Origin: an uncultured Sphingobacteriaceae bacterium
Lineage (GTDB): Bacteria; Bacteroidota; Bacteroidia; Sphingobacteriales; Sphingobacteriaceae
Direction of reading: 5' to 3'
NCBI GenBank assembly: GCA_946887045.1
Contig: CAMPKC010000026.1
Span: 1 to 58,306 of the forward strand
DNA length: 58,306 bases
Shown: one piece after another, positions 25,676 to 33,957 of the stretch
Layout: every line of letters begins with the position of its first letter
How positions within the stretch are numbered: position 1 is the first letter of the stretch
The notes under the pieces: generated by a model
Told to the model about the DNA's origin: nothing
The model's input: only the letters and a program-made list of their open reading frames with translations
Databases searched by the model: none
Translations under genes and position numbers: made by a program

Positions 25676-26365
25676 ATGAGCATTGCAGCCAACCTGAGGA
25701 AATTAAAGAAGGAATTAGATTCTTACGACGCAAAACTTATTGCCGTTTCGAAAACTAAATCTAATGAAGAGATTATGGAAGCATACAATGCCGGGCAACG
25801 GATATTTGGAGAGAACCAGGTTCAGGAATTGGCAGATAAATACGAACATCTTCCGAAAGATATAGAATGGCACTTAATCGGTCATTTACAAACCAATAAG
25901 GTAAAATACATAGCTCCATTTATATCGCTTATACATTCTGTAGATAGCTTGAAGCTTCTGATTGAGATCAATAAACAAGCGGCAAAAAACAAGCGCATTA
26001 TCGACTGTCTCTTACAGGTTTACATTGCTGATGAAGACACGAAATTTGGTCTGGGTTATGATGAAACCATTGAACTGCTTCGTTCTGAAGAATACTCTCA
26101 ATTAAAAAACATCCGGATTGTTGGCTTAATGGGCATTGCCACCAACACAAAACTCGAAAAGCAAATAAATGATGAATTTAATGAGTTAAATGTCTTTTTT
26201 GAAGGTATTAAGCAAAGCTTCTTCAGAAAAGAGGAATCGTTCAGAGAAATTTCCATGGGCATGTCCGGAGATTATAAAATAGCTCTTGAAAATGGCAGCA
26301 CCATGATCCGCGTCGGCAGTACTATTTTTGGCAGCAGGGTTACTCCGCACTGGAAGAACAATTAA
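25676..26365 (+). CDS. YggS/PLPBP-family pyridoxal-phosphate homeostasis protein
   Basis: A 229-residue alanine-racemase-N-fold protein. The PLP lysine is in LIAVSKTKSNEEI (Lys about residue 27), followed by GENQVQEL, WHLIGHLQTNKVKYI and the C-terminal MGMSGDYKIALENGSTMIRVG phosphate-binding region (as two adjoining stretches). Family members buffer free PLP and affect amino-acid and keto-acid balance; no catalytic activity is known. Length is normal. It heads a short + strand run with a GNAT and aspartate kinase. Confidence 0.93.
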   Translation: MSIAANLRKLKKELDSYDAKLIAVSKTKSNEEIMEAYNAGQRIFGENQVQELADKYEHLPKDIEWHLIGHLQTNKVKYIAPFISLIHSVDSLKLLIEINKQAAKNKRIIDCLLQVYIADEDTKFGLGYDETIELLRSEEYSQLKNIRIVGLMGIATNTKLEKQINDEFNELNVFFEGIKQSFFRKEESFREISMGMSGDYKIALENGSTMIRVGSTIFGSRVTPHWKNN

Positions 26366-26421
26366 CCTAAAAAAGTCAAAAGGAAAAATTAAAAAGTCAA
26401 AAATACTTATCATTCACCATA

Positions 26422-26928
26422 ATGCTCTTTAATATTCGTGAGGCTCAAAAAGAAGACTGTAGCAGATTACTTGAACTCGTTCATCAATTAGCAGATTACG
26501 AACGGGCTCCGCAGGAAGTTACCGTTAGCCTTCAAGAGTTTGAAGATGCCGGATTTGGAGAAAGACCCGTTTGGAAAGCGTTTGTTGCCGAAGTTGATAA
26601 GCATATTGAAGGCTTTGCACTGTATTATATCCGATATTCGACCTGGAAGGGTCCAAGGTTATTCCTGGAGGACTTTTACGTCACACAGCATATGCGGGGA
26701 AAGGGAATTGGAAAAATATTATTCGAAAGGATTATTGTTGAGGCGAAAGAAAAAGGCTTTAACGGCATGAATTGGCAGGTGCTTGACTGGAACGAGCCGG
26801 CCATAAATTTCTATAACAAATACGATTCGGCATTTGATGCCGGATGGCTAAACGCTTCATTGTCAAAAGAACAATTAGAAGCATTTCAGGTTGATATAAC
26901 CGGCATAGAACACACATTTAATAAATGA
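26422..26928 (+). CDS. GNAT N-acetyltransferase (diamine-acetyltransferase-like)
   Basis: A 168-residue acetyltransferase. The acetyl-CoA loop is HMRGKGIGKILFERI near residue 95 and the later strand/helix is MNWQVLDWNEPAINFYNKY. The order LLELVHQLADYERAP - LEDFYVTQHMRGKGIG resembles the spermidine/spermine N1-acetyltransferase (SAT2) group, so a polyamine or thialysine substrate is possible. The stop overlaps the aspartate kinase start by four bases (ATGA), so translation is coupled. Confidence 0.85.
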   Translation: MLFNIREAQKEDCSRLLELVHQLADYERAPQEVTVSLQEFEDAGFGERPVWKAFVAEVDKHIEGFALYYIRYSTWKGPRLFLEDFYVTQHMRGKGIGKILFERIIVEAKEKGFNGMNWQVLDWNEPAINFYNKYDSAFDAGWLNASLSKEQLEAFQVDITGIEHTFNK

Positions 26929-28190
26929 TAAACGTATTTAAATTTGGTGGTGCATCCGTAAAAGATGCCGATGGAATTAAAAACCTTGCTAAAATAATCG
27001 AGCTTAATAAAGATAAACGACTGTTAATAGTTGTATCTGCGATGGGTAAAACCACAAACGCTCTCGAAGATCTTACCAAAGCTTACGCCGATCAAAGACC
27101 TGATATGCAGCAGATATTCGGCAATATTAAAACTTACCACCAAAACATTTTACTTCAGCTATTTGAAGATGAAAACCATCCTGTTTATGATGAAATTGAA
27201 AATAGCTTTGTAGAAATCGATTGGATTATTGAAGATGAACCACATGACGAATTTGATTTCATCTACGACCAATTGGTGTCGATGGGCGAACTCATTTCTA
27301 CGAAAATAGTAAACGCTTACCTAAATCATGTCGGAATAAAAAGTAAATGGCTGGACGCAAGAAGTTTTATTCATACGGATAATTCTTACCGTGAAGGCAA
27401 TGTAGATTGGAACAAAACCTGCAAGTCGATTGAAAAAAACATTCCGCATGTAATCCAGGATCAAGTTGCCGTTACACAGGGATTTATAGGAGGCACGTCC
27501 GAAAACTTCACTACCACCCTTGGCCGGGAAGGATCGGATTATACAGCCGCGATATTTGCCGCTTGTCTGAATGCCGAAGCGGTTACCATATGGAAAGATG
27601 TGCCGGGCGTTTTAAATGCGGATCCTAAATTGTTTCCGGACACTATTAAATATGAAGAGCTATCCTATCGGGAAGCATTAGAAATGACTTTTTATGGAGC
27701 CACAGTAATTCATCCCAAAACAATAAAACCATTACAAAACGCAAAAATTCCTTTAATGGTGAAGCCTTTCCTTTCACCGTTGGAAAGCGGAACCTGCATA
27801 CAGGAGAGCCAGGTGAAAATCACCCAGCCGGCCATAATTCTAAAAAACAACCAGGTACTTCTAACAGTGTCGACACCCGATCTATCGTTTATAACCGAAG
27901 ATCATCTGTGCGACCTTTACGGGATTTTTGCAGAAGAGCACGTAAAAATTAATATGATGCAACTTTCGGCAATAACTTATTCAGCTTGTTTTGATGCAGA
28001 TGACCGAAGATTTCCAAAACTAATGACGGCGCTTGAAAAAAAGTTTAAACTAAAATACAATTCAGGTTTAGAATTATTGACTGTAAGACATTTCAATAGA
28101 GAGATCATTAACAATCTTACACAAAACAAAGCAGTACTTTTAGAACAAACCAGCAGGCACACAGCACAAATGGTAGTACGAAATATATAA
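26925..28190 (+). CDS. Aspartate kinase
   Basis: A 421-residue kinase phosphorylating L-aspartate for Lys, Thr, Met and diaminopimelate synthesis. It opens with the kinase motif VFKFGGASV (residues 4-12), and has the catalytic-core segment TTLGREGSDYTAAIFAA and the KDVPGVLNADPKLF loop. The C-terminal part (about 300-421) looks like an ACT regulatory region. It is a monofunctional enzyme, with no homoserine dehydrogenase domain attached. It is coupled to the upstream GNAT gene. Confidence 0.93.
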   Translation: MINVFKFGGASVKDADGIKNLAKIIELNKDKRLLIVVSAMGKTTNALEDLTKAYADQRPDMQQIFGNIKTYHQNILLQLFEDENHPVYDEIENSFVEIDWIIEDEPHDEFDFIYDQLVSMGELISTKIVNAYLNHVGIKSKWLDARSFIHTDNSYREGNVDWNKTCKSIEKNIPHVIQDQVAVTQGFIGGTSENFTTTLGREGSDYTAAIFAACLNAEAVTIWKDVPGVLNADPKLFPDTIKYEELSYREALEMTFYGATVIHPKTIKPLQNAKIPLMVKPFLSPLESGTCIQESQVKITQPAIILKNNQVLLTVSTPDLSFITEDHLCDLYGIFAEEHVKINMMQLSAITYSACFDADDRRFPKLMTALEKKFKLKYNSGLELLTVRHFNREIINNLTQNKAVLLEQTSRHTAQMVVRNI

Positions 28191-28202
28191 TCCTATTTTA
28201 GT

Positions 28203-29396
28203 TTGAACAAGAATATATTTGATCCCAGGGTACAGCAATTTCTTGAAGAACATATTAAAGGTGATATTCATAAAATTGCCTTAAGCAGAAGCCCTTTTGA
28301 CAATATTTCTTCAAGAGAACTGGCAGAACAATTGGACAGCAGGCGGAGAGCCGAAAAAAAGCTGCCACTCTGGTTTAACACTTCCGGTATAATTTTCCCT
28401 CCAAAACTATCAATAGAACAAAGCTCCTCCGAATTAACTGCAGCATATAAGAGTGAATTAATTAAAGGCAATAAGATTATTGACCTTACCGGTGGCTTCG
28501 GTGTAGACACCTATTTCTTCTCGAAAAAAGCAAAGGAAGTTGTGCATTGCGAAAAAAGCCGCGAACTATCAATCCTCGCCGGACACAATTTATCTATTCT
28601 GGGCGCAGAGAATATCCGATTCATCAATGCAGACAGCATCGAGTTTCTGAAAGAGACAGAAGAAATTTTCGACACTCTTTATATCGATCCGTCACGACGA
28701 ATTGAGTCTAAAAAAGTTTTCTTACTGAAAGACACTGAGCCGGACGTCGTGAGCAATCTCGCTCTCTTTTTAACTAAAGCATCCAGAATAATTATAAAAA
28801 CCTCCCCTCTTTTTGATATACAGTCTGGATTGAATGAATTATCGCAAGTAAGTGCAGTGCATGTTGTCAGTGTTAAAAACGATTGCAAAGAACTTCTATG
28901 GGTAATTGACAAGGGTTTTGTAGGCGAAGCAGAAATCATCAGTACAGCGATCAGCACCTCAGGACAGAAATCTTTCAGGTTTAAAATATCAGATGAAAGA
29001 AGCCTGAGTATTGATTCTTATTCTGTTCCCTTAAAATATCTTTACGAGCCCGATGTGGCCCTACTCAAAGCCGGTTGCTTTAAAAGTATCACTCAGGCTT
29101 TTCCTGTACTAAAACTACATCAGCATTCCCATCTCTACACCTCAGAAAACTTCGTTGCCGACTTTCCGGGAAAAGTATTTAATATAAATGATGTCAGCGA
29201 TTACAAGCAGTTTATTAAAGAAAATCAGCTAAAAAAAGCCAATGTAATTTCCAGAAATTTCCCTCATTCTCCCGACGAACTGAAGAAGAAACATAAAATC
29301 AGTGATGGAGGACCCGAGTATCTGATCTTTACCACGGTATTTCCTAATAATCTGCAAGTTATTCAAGCCCATTTTCACCTTGACGAAAATGGATAA
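28203..29396 (+). CDS. Class I SAM-dependent methyltransferase with THUMP-like domain
   Basis: A 397-residue protein. The methyltransferase core lies at about residues 90-220, with SAM motif IDLTGGFGVDTYFFS and an unusual catalytic-loop motif LYIDPSRR. The N-terminal 80 residues recall the PG_1098 ferredoxin-like domain and the C-terminal part a THUMP-like domain, suggesting an RNA substrate. The start is TTG at 28203; no ATG lies before the conserved N-terminus (NIFDPRVQQFLEEH). It is 12 bases after aspartate kinase. The RNA target is unknown. Confidence 0.8.
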   Translation: MNKNIFDPRVQQFLEEHIKGDIHKIALSRSPFDNISSRELAEQLDSRRRAEKKLPLWFNTSGIIFPPKLSIEQSSSELTAAYKSELIKGNKIIDLTGGFGVDTYFFSKKAKEVVHCEKSRELSILAGHNLSILGAENIRFINADSIEFLKETEEIFDTLYIDPSRRIESKKVFLLKDTEPDVVSNLALFLTKASRIIIKTSPLFDIQSGLNELSQVSAVHVVSVKNDCKELLWVIDKGFVGEAEIISTAISTSGQKSFRFKISDERSLSIDSYSVPLKYLYEPDVALLKAGCFKSITQAFPVLKLHQHSHLYTSENFVADFPGKVFNINDVSDYKQFIKENQLKKANVISRNFPHSPDELKKKHKISDGGPEYLIFTTVFPNNLQVIQAHFHLDENG

Positions 29397-29482
29397 TGGA
29401 GTAATCAGAAACATAATCCCCTCAAAACCAACATCCTTAATTTATAAACTTCAAATAATACTAAATGAATAAAAAATATTTT

Positions 29483-29511
29483 TTGAAGGCACCCTCGAAT
29501 TGCTATATTTG
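29483..29511 (+). promoter_or_regulatory. Bacteroidota-type promoter of the tRNA-Ser gene
   Basis: TTG at 29483-29485 (within TTTTTTG) and TATATTTG at 29504-29511 are separated by 18 bases, matching the Bacteroidota consensus TTTG - about 19 - TAnnTTTG. Transcription would begin near 29518, about 36 bases before the tRNA. Confidence 0.75.
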
Positions 29512-29553
29512 CACTCCCTGAAAAGGGGTTTAGTTCTTTAATTTTACATCAAA

Positions 29554-29640
29554 GGAGAGATGCCTGAGAGGCCGAAAGGAACAGTTTGCTAAACTGTCGT
29601 ACTGGCAACGGTACCGAGGGTTCGAATCCCTCTCTCTCCG
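29554..29640 (+). tRNA. tRNA-Ser (anticodon GCU)
   Basis: An 87-base cloverleaf. The acceptor arm GGAGAGA (29554-29560) pairs with TCTCTCC (29633-29639) and the discriminator is G. The anticodon stem ACAGT/ACTGT encloses loop TTGCTAA with anticodon GCT at 29588-29590. There is a long variable arm as in class II tRNAs, and a T-loop GTTCGAATC. It reads AGC and AGU codons. CCA is not encoded. Confidence 0.95.
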
Positions 29641-29676
29641 CAAAAAATAAAAACTTTAAAAGGCGGGTAAAATTGC

Positions 29677-29684
29677 TACCTTTG
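29677..29684 (+). promoter_or_regulatory. Likely -7 element of the tRNA-Pro cluster
   Basis: TACCTTTG fits TAnnTTTG exactly and sits 39 bases before the first tRNA-Pro. A TTTA at 29655-29658, 18 bases upstream, is a weak -33 match. It suggests independent transcription of the proline cluster after tRNA-Ser. Confidence 0.55.
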
Positions 29685-29715
29685 CACACCTTAAAAGAAA
29701 TAAAAAGATACCGTT

Positions 29716-29789
29716 CGGGGTGTAGCGTAGCCCGGTATCGCGCCACATTTGGGATGTGGAGGTCGTAGGTTCGAATCCTGCCACCCCGA
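29716..29789 (+). tRNA. tRNA-Pro (anticodon UGG), copy 1
   Basis: A 74-base cloverleaf: acceptor CGGGGTG/CACCCCG, discriminator A, anticodon stem CCACA/TGTGG with anticodon TGG at 29750-29752, T-arm GTAGG-TTCGAAT-CCTGC. CCA is not encoded. It reads CCN proline codons, mainly CCA and CCG. Confidence 0.95.
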
Positions 29790-29841
29790 CTAATCAGAAC
29801 AACATCTGGTTTAATTTTGAAATACTAATAAAGATACCGCT

Positions 29842-29915
29842 CGGGGTGTAGCGTAGCCCGGTATCGCGCCACATTTGGGATGTGGAGGTCGTAGGTTCGA
29901 ATCCTGCCACCCCGA
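29842..29915 (+). tRNA. tRNA-Pro (anticodon UGG), copy 2
   Basis: Identical in sequence to the first copy, 126 bases downstream. Same stems and TGG anticodon (29876-29878). Confidence 0.95.
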
Positions 29916-29967
29916 CTAATCAGAACAACATCTGGTTTAATTTTGAAATACTAATAAAGATACCGCT

Positions 29968-30041
29968 CGGGGTGTAGCGTAGCCCGGTATCGCGCCACAT
30001 TTGGGATGTGGAGGTCGTAGGTTCGAATCCTGCCACCCCGA
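29968..30041 (+). tRNA. tRNA-Pro (anticodon UGG), copy 3
   Basis: Identical in sequence to copies 1 and 2, with anticodon TGG at 30002-30004. A strong terminator follows 21 bases after its end, closing the tRNA transcription unit. Confidence 0.95.
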
Positions 30042-30062
30042 CAAATCAGAGCAACATCTGAC

Positions 30063-30099
30063 AAAAAGCCTCTAAATTTCATCACTTAGAGGCTTTTTT
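30063..30099 (+). terminator. Rho-independent terminator of the tRNA cluster
   Basis: AAAAAGCCTCTAA (30063-30075) pairs with TTAGAGGCTTTTT (30086-30098) around a ten-base loop and ends in a run of six T. This is a classic hairpin plus T-run. Confidence 0.9.
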
Positions 30100-30195
30100 G
30101 TATTTAAACCCTTCAGCAAAGTGGATCAAGCAAAAAAATGATAGCTGTTATTGGTTATTGGATCAAGTATTTCGCTTGATCTGTAATTACTTTCT

Positions 30196-31122
30196 TTAAT
30201 ACTGCCTAACCTTAAACTTTGATAAACCGCCTTTAAGATCCAGTACAATTACATTATAAGAGCCCTCGTAATTCTTATTCGTATAAGTTCCGTCAGCCTG
30301 TTTTGTAAAGCCTGTAAAATCATTTGAAGACAATCCGGACTCTGTAGTTATTTTACAGGCAGCTGATAAGGGGATGGATATTTCAATTTCAGACACTCCT
30401 GTTTCAACAGAAACGGTGGTGGATTTTACGGGTTCAGGAAGTATAATTTTGAATGATGCAGCGCCACCTTTGATTGATATTTTGTTCACTTTAAAGGAAG
30501 ACAAATCAAGATCTGCTTTCCCCGCCCCCATTTCTACATTTATATCCCAGATAGGATTTGAATTTAGCTTCAAGGTTGCTGTATTTCCATCATTATCCTT
30601 CAATTCCCATTTAGAATTACCCTTCATTTTGAAATCCAGCACCTGGGTGCTATCAGAAAAAGTCTTTAATAATGAATAATTGCCAAAGCTCTTTTTAACG
30701 TCTGCCTGAAATAAGTTACCGGTAGAATCTTTTAGAACATATTTTGTTGCACCACCCGAGATATTTAACACAGCTTTCGCGATACTATCGTTATATTCTT
30801 CAACAAAAGTATGTGTAGCTTGGCGTCTGTCACTATCCTCCCGATCGTTGCGAAATGACCATTCGGGTTCTTCATCAAGGGAAGTAATCCCTTTGTAGGT
30901 TATAAATCCAAGGGCCAGCAATGTTAACAAAACTGATATTATAGCTCCTGCACGCGAATCATCTCTGGAAAAAAGCAAATTTGCTCCAATCAAAATCAAA
31001 ATCACAGGCCAAAAACGAAAGATAACCCGCCACTGAAAATCTATTACTCCAAAGTTCTGGAGCAATAAAACACCGCCTACAAAAACAAGTATCAGTCCCC
31101 AAATAATTTTCTCAGTTCTCAT
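30196..31122 (-). CDS. LiaI/LiaF-like membrane protein (DUF5668 + adhesin-like beta domain)
   Basis: A 308-residue protein with three to four N-terminal helices (residues about 5-85) of the LiaI-LiaF-like transmembrane type: IIWGLILVFVGGVLLLQNFG. A C-terminal extracytoplasmic beta-helix-like domain follows, with repeated strands (KADLDLSSFKVNKISIKGG, SFKIILPEPVKSTTVSV). In Firmicutes LiaF restrains the LiaRS envelope-stress system; the Bacteroidota role is unknown. It is five bases downstream of a PspC gene on the same strand, and the pair probably responds to cell-envelope stress. Confidence 0.85.
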   Translation of the reverse strand: MRTEKIIWGLILVFVGGVLLLQNFGVIDFQWRVIFRFWPVILILIGANLLFSRDDSRAGAIISVLLTLLALGFITYKGITSLDEEPEWSFRNDREDSDRRQATHTFVEEYNDSIAKAVLNISGGATKYVLKDSTGNLFQADVKKSFGNYSLLKTFSDSTQVLDFKMKGNSKWELKDNDGNTATLKLNSNPIWDINVEMGAGKADLDLSSFKVNKISIKGGAASFKIILPEPVKSTTVSVETGVSEIEISIPLSAACKITTESGLSSNDFTGFTKQADGTYTNKNYEGSYNVIVLDLKGGLSKFKVRQY

Positions 31123-31127
31123 TTCTT

Positions 31128-31673
31128 CTAGGCTAAAGGTTGTTCATCGCGTTTACCGGTTTCTTCGGTTTGAGTTTTTTCCTCTTCGCCGGTTATTGAT
31201 GGTTTGTCGGTCAGATTATCATAAGGCTTCTTCCTTTCTGGCCTGAATAATATAACAAGCCCCAGGGCGATTAATATCATTGGCCACAGCTTGACTATTG
31301 AAAACCAATGAGGAATAATGTTAAATTCTGCCAATAAAAACCAGGCTCCAATAGAAATCAACACAAGTCCGGCAATTAGTCGGCCTGAGTCGCCCTTCGA
31401 TTTTGTGGATTGTAATGGAGGGATATACATCCCGGAATTTGCTTCCTGTACCTTATAATCGGTATCAAAATTTCTATAAGTTTCGAGGAAAGGTTTCTCG
31501 GGCACCGCAATCCAAAGAATTATATATATCAGCAATCCGGAAAAGCCAAAAACGGCCAACAGAATAAATAGTATCCTTACCAGTGTAACATCAATTAACA
31601 GATAATCTGCCAGTCCGGCCGCAACTCCGGCAATCATCTTATTTTGTTGATTTCGTTCTAACTTTCTTTCCAT
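31128..31673 (-). CDS. PspC-domain envelope-stress protein
   Basis: A 181-residue inner-membrane protein. The PspC domain is at residues 1-60 (KMIAGVAAGLADYLLIDVTL followed by VRILFILL and WIAVPEKP). A second LiaI-like membrane region follows (about 100-150, GLVLISIGAWFLLAEFNIIP), then a polar acidic tail. PspC proteins sense or relay membrane stress. It lies between an SDR gene and the LiaF-like gene with five-base gaps on each side, so the three form one operon. Confidence 0.88.
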   Translation of the reverse strand: MERKLERNQQNKMIAGVAAGLADYLLIDVTLVRILFILLAVFGFSGLLIYIILWIAVPEKPFLETYRNFDTDYKVQEANSGMYIPPLQSTKSKGDSGRLIAGLVLISIGAWFLLAEFNIIPHWFSIVKLWPMILIALGLVILFRPERKKPYDNLTDKPSITGEEEKTQTEETGKRDEQPLA

Positions 31674-31678
31674 TGCTA

Positions 31679-32377
31679 TTAGATTTGACCTCTAAGAGGA
31701 GTTATAATTATTTCATCAGGGTTGGATCCGGCGCTTGAACCCAGGCAAAAAATCACTGCGTTCGCTACATCCTCTGCTGCTACGAAACGATCTGCCGGCA
31801 GTTCTGTCCCCTCCCAGGAGCTTGTGAGCGTGGATCCCGGAAGAATGGCTGTTACCTTGACATTATACTTCATGAGTTCCAGTCGTAATACTTTTGTTAG
31901 ACCATGCAAAGCAAACTTTGTTACAGTATAAGAACCCGCTTCTGCGACAGGATTAATTGCCGCAATTGAACAAATATTCACAATATAGCCAGATCTTCTG
32001 TCTCGCATTTGTCGCCCGAAGGCTCTGGATAAGGTGTAAGCAGTATGAAAATTAACCTCCAATTGAGTTGTTAAACTGGATTCTTCTTCATCCAATATAG
32101 AACCCTGGTTGAAAATGCCGACGTTATTAATTAAAACATCCACTTGTTGAAACTGTTGTTGTACAAAGTTTACAAAAGCAGTAACACTTAATGGTTCAGC
32201 ACAGTTAGTACTTAATCCAACAGCATGGATTGGATGTTGCGACATTATTTGCTGGCAGAAAGAATCAATTTCAGGCTGATTTCTTGAACATATAGCCAAA
32301 TTATATCCGGCTTGTGCCAGCTTAAGCGCGATAGCTTTACCCATCCCTTTGGTTGCTCCTGTAATAACTGCATTCAT
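31679..32377 (-). CDS. Short-chain dehydrogenase/reductase (SDR)
   Basis: A 232-residue classical SDR. The NAD(P)-binding glycine motif TGATKGMG is at residues 7-14, NNVG near residue 84, and the catalytic Ser-Tyr-Lys set is in SIAAINPVAEAGSYTVTK. The TGATKGMG loop followed by CSRN suggests NADP(H). It reduces or oxidises an unknown carbonyl or alcohol. It is the first gene of the operon with the PspC and LiaF-like genes. Confidence 0.9.
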   Translation of the reverse strand: MNAVITGATKGMGKAIALKLAQAGYNLAICSRNQPEIDSFCQQIMSQHPIHAVGLSTNCAEPLSVTAFVNFVQQQFQQVDVLINNVGIFNQGSILDEEESSLTTQLEVNFHTAYTLSRAFGRQMRDRRSGYIVNICSIAAINPVAEAGSYTVTKFALHGLTKVLRLELMKYNVKVTAILPGSTLTSSWEGTELPADRFVAAEDVANAVIFCLGSSAGSNPDEIIITPLRGQI

Positions 32378-32435
32378 GATAAAAGTAAATTTAAAGTATT
32401 AGGCCAAAAGCCTTATTTTAGTCCAAAAATAATTT

Positions 32436-33170
32436 ATGATTTTTTATCCTCTTGGTAAATATATCTTATTGTTAAAAGCAGTCTTCCGAAGACCTGAAAA
32501 ATGGAACATTTACCGCAGAGAGATATTTCATGAAATGACATCAATCGGTGTTGGTTCTGTCGGTATTATTGCAATTATATCCATTTTTCTTGGAATGGTA
32601 ACTACGGTGCAAACAGCCTTTCAGCTGGTAAGTGATCTTATTCCAAAGTCAATTATTGGCTCTATCGTACGCGATTCAACTATTCTCGAATTAAGTCCTA
32701 CTATTTCAGCCATTGTTTTAGCCGGTAAAGTAGGTTCAAGTATCTCATCGCAGATAGGAACCATGCGTGTAACAGAACAAATCGATGCTCTTGAAATTAT
32801 GGGCATAAACTCTCCCGGGTATCTTATTTTACCTAAAATTATCGGAGCCGTGGTTATGATTCCTCTTTTAGTAATCATATCGATAGCCTTAAGCATTTTC
32901 GGCGGTTATATAGCCGGGACGCTTTCGGGAGCTGTTACTCCAAACGATTTTATAATGGGACTTACAGAAGGATTCATTCCTTTTACTCTAACAGTTTGTA
33001 TGGTTAAGTCGGTGCTTTTTGCATTTATAATTACTTCTGTAGCCGCCTATCAGGGATTTTACACTTCCGGAGGAGCCTTAGAAGTAGGTATTTCAAGTAC
33101 AAGAGCAGTAGTGGTTAGCTGTATAGCTATTTTATTTACAGATTACCTTGTGGCGCAACTATTATTATGA
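32436..33170 (+). CDS. mlaE: MlaE-family lipid ABC transporter permease
   Basis: A 244-residue inner-membrane permease with five or so helices. The MlaE pattern includes EMTSIGVGSVGIIAIISIFLG near the start (two adjoining stretches), PTISAIVLAGKVGSSISSQIG and MRVTEQIDALEIMGINS. It forms the membrane core of a phospholipid transporter that keeps outer-membrane lipid asymmetry. The next gene, overlapping by four bases, is its ATPase. The MCE-domain partner MlaD, often the third gene in Bacteroidota, does not follow here. Confidence 0.92.
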   Translation: MIFYPLGKYILLLKAVFRRPEKWNIYRREIFHEMTSIGVGSVGIIAIISIFLGMVTTVQTAFQLVSDLIPKSIIGSIVRDSTILELSPTISAIVLAGKVGSSISSQIGTMRVTEQIDALEIMGINSPGYLILPKIIGAVVMIPLLVIISIALSIFGGYIAGTLSGAVTPNDFIMGLTEGFIPFTLTVCMVKSVLFAFIITSVAAYQGFYTSGGALEVGISSTRAVVVSCIAILFTDYLVAQLLL

Positions 33171-33919
33171 TCGAGATTAAAAACATACATAAAACGTTTG
33201 GAGAGAATCATGTTTTAAACGGGATATCTGCAAAGTTTCAGGATGGTGATAATAACTTAATTATCGGGGGCTCAGGATCAGGGAAAACGACGCTTTTGAA
33301 ATGCATGGTCGGTCTGCATGAACCAGATCAGGGCTCTGTTATATATGATGGCCGTGACTTTACGCGTTTAAACTTTAAAGAACGTATAGAAATCCGAAAG
33401 GAAATAGGAATGTTATTCCAGAGTTCTGCTCTTTTCGATTCGATGACTGTTGAAGAGAATATAATGTTCCCTTTAAACATGTTTACAGAAGAGCGGAGGC
33501 GAGAAAAACTAAAAAGAGTAAACTTCTGTCTTGAGAGAGTGAACCTTGAAGGTAAAAACAAACTTTACCCTGCGGAGCTTTCGGGTGGAATGAAAAAACG
33601 TGTCGGAATTGCCCGGGCAATTTCAATGCAGCCGAAATATCTTTTTGTTGACGAACCAAACTCAGGTCTTGATCCGAAAACATCAATCGTAATTGATGAA
33701 CTCATTAATGAAATTACTGATGAGTACAATATTACTACTGTTGTGGTTACTCACGATATGAACTCTGTTATGGGTATCGGAGAAAACATTATCTTTCTTT
33801 ACGATGGAAAAAAAGAATGGGAAGGATCAAATAAAGAAATCGCACATACAGACAATCAAAATCTAAATGATTTTGTATTTGCCAGTAAATTCACTCAGGC
33901 AGCGAGAGAAAAATTATAA
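33167..33919 (+). CDS. mlaF: MlaF-type ABC ATPase
   Basis: A 250-residue ATPase with Walker A GGSGSGKTTLL (about residues 36-46), signature LSGGMKKRVGIARA, Walker B YLFVDEPNSGLDPKTS and H-loop VVTHDMNSV. The SGLDP after Walker B is typical of the MlaF group. It energises MlaE. The start overlaps the mlaE stop (ATGA), ensuring coupled translation. Confidence 0.92.
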   Translation: MIEIKNIHKTFGENHVLNGISAKFQDGDNNLIIGGSGSGKTTLLKCMVGLHEPDQGSVIYDGRDFTRLNFKERIEIRKEIGMLFQSSALFDSMTVEENIMFPLNMFTEERRREKLKRVNFCLERVNLEGKNKLYPAELSGGMKKRVGIARAISMQPKYLFVDEPNSGLDPKTSIVIDELINEITDEYNITTVVVTHDMNSVMGIGENIIFLYDGKKEWEGSNKEIAHTDNQNLNDFVFASKFTQAAREKL

Positions 33920-33957
33920 ACTACATAAAAGACTTAATAAGAGGAGTCGATACATAA

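Larger units (their letters stand above)
29705..30041 (+). repeat. Three tandem repeat units of 126 bp, each with a tRNA-Pro gene
   Basis: The unit is AAAGATACCG(C/T)T, then the 74-base tRNA, then a spacer beginning CTAATCAGAACAACATCTGG. Starts of the tRNAs are exactly 126 bases apart (29716, 29842, 29968). Units two and three are identical where they can be compared. The first differs by one base just before the tRNA. Confidence 0.9.

Noticed and set aside
31679..32377. TGAT in the SDR protein as an ApbE flavinylation motif
   Set aside because: It is part of the NAD(P)-binding glycine loop of a cytoplasmic SDR and lacks the upstream Asp.
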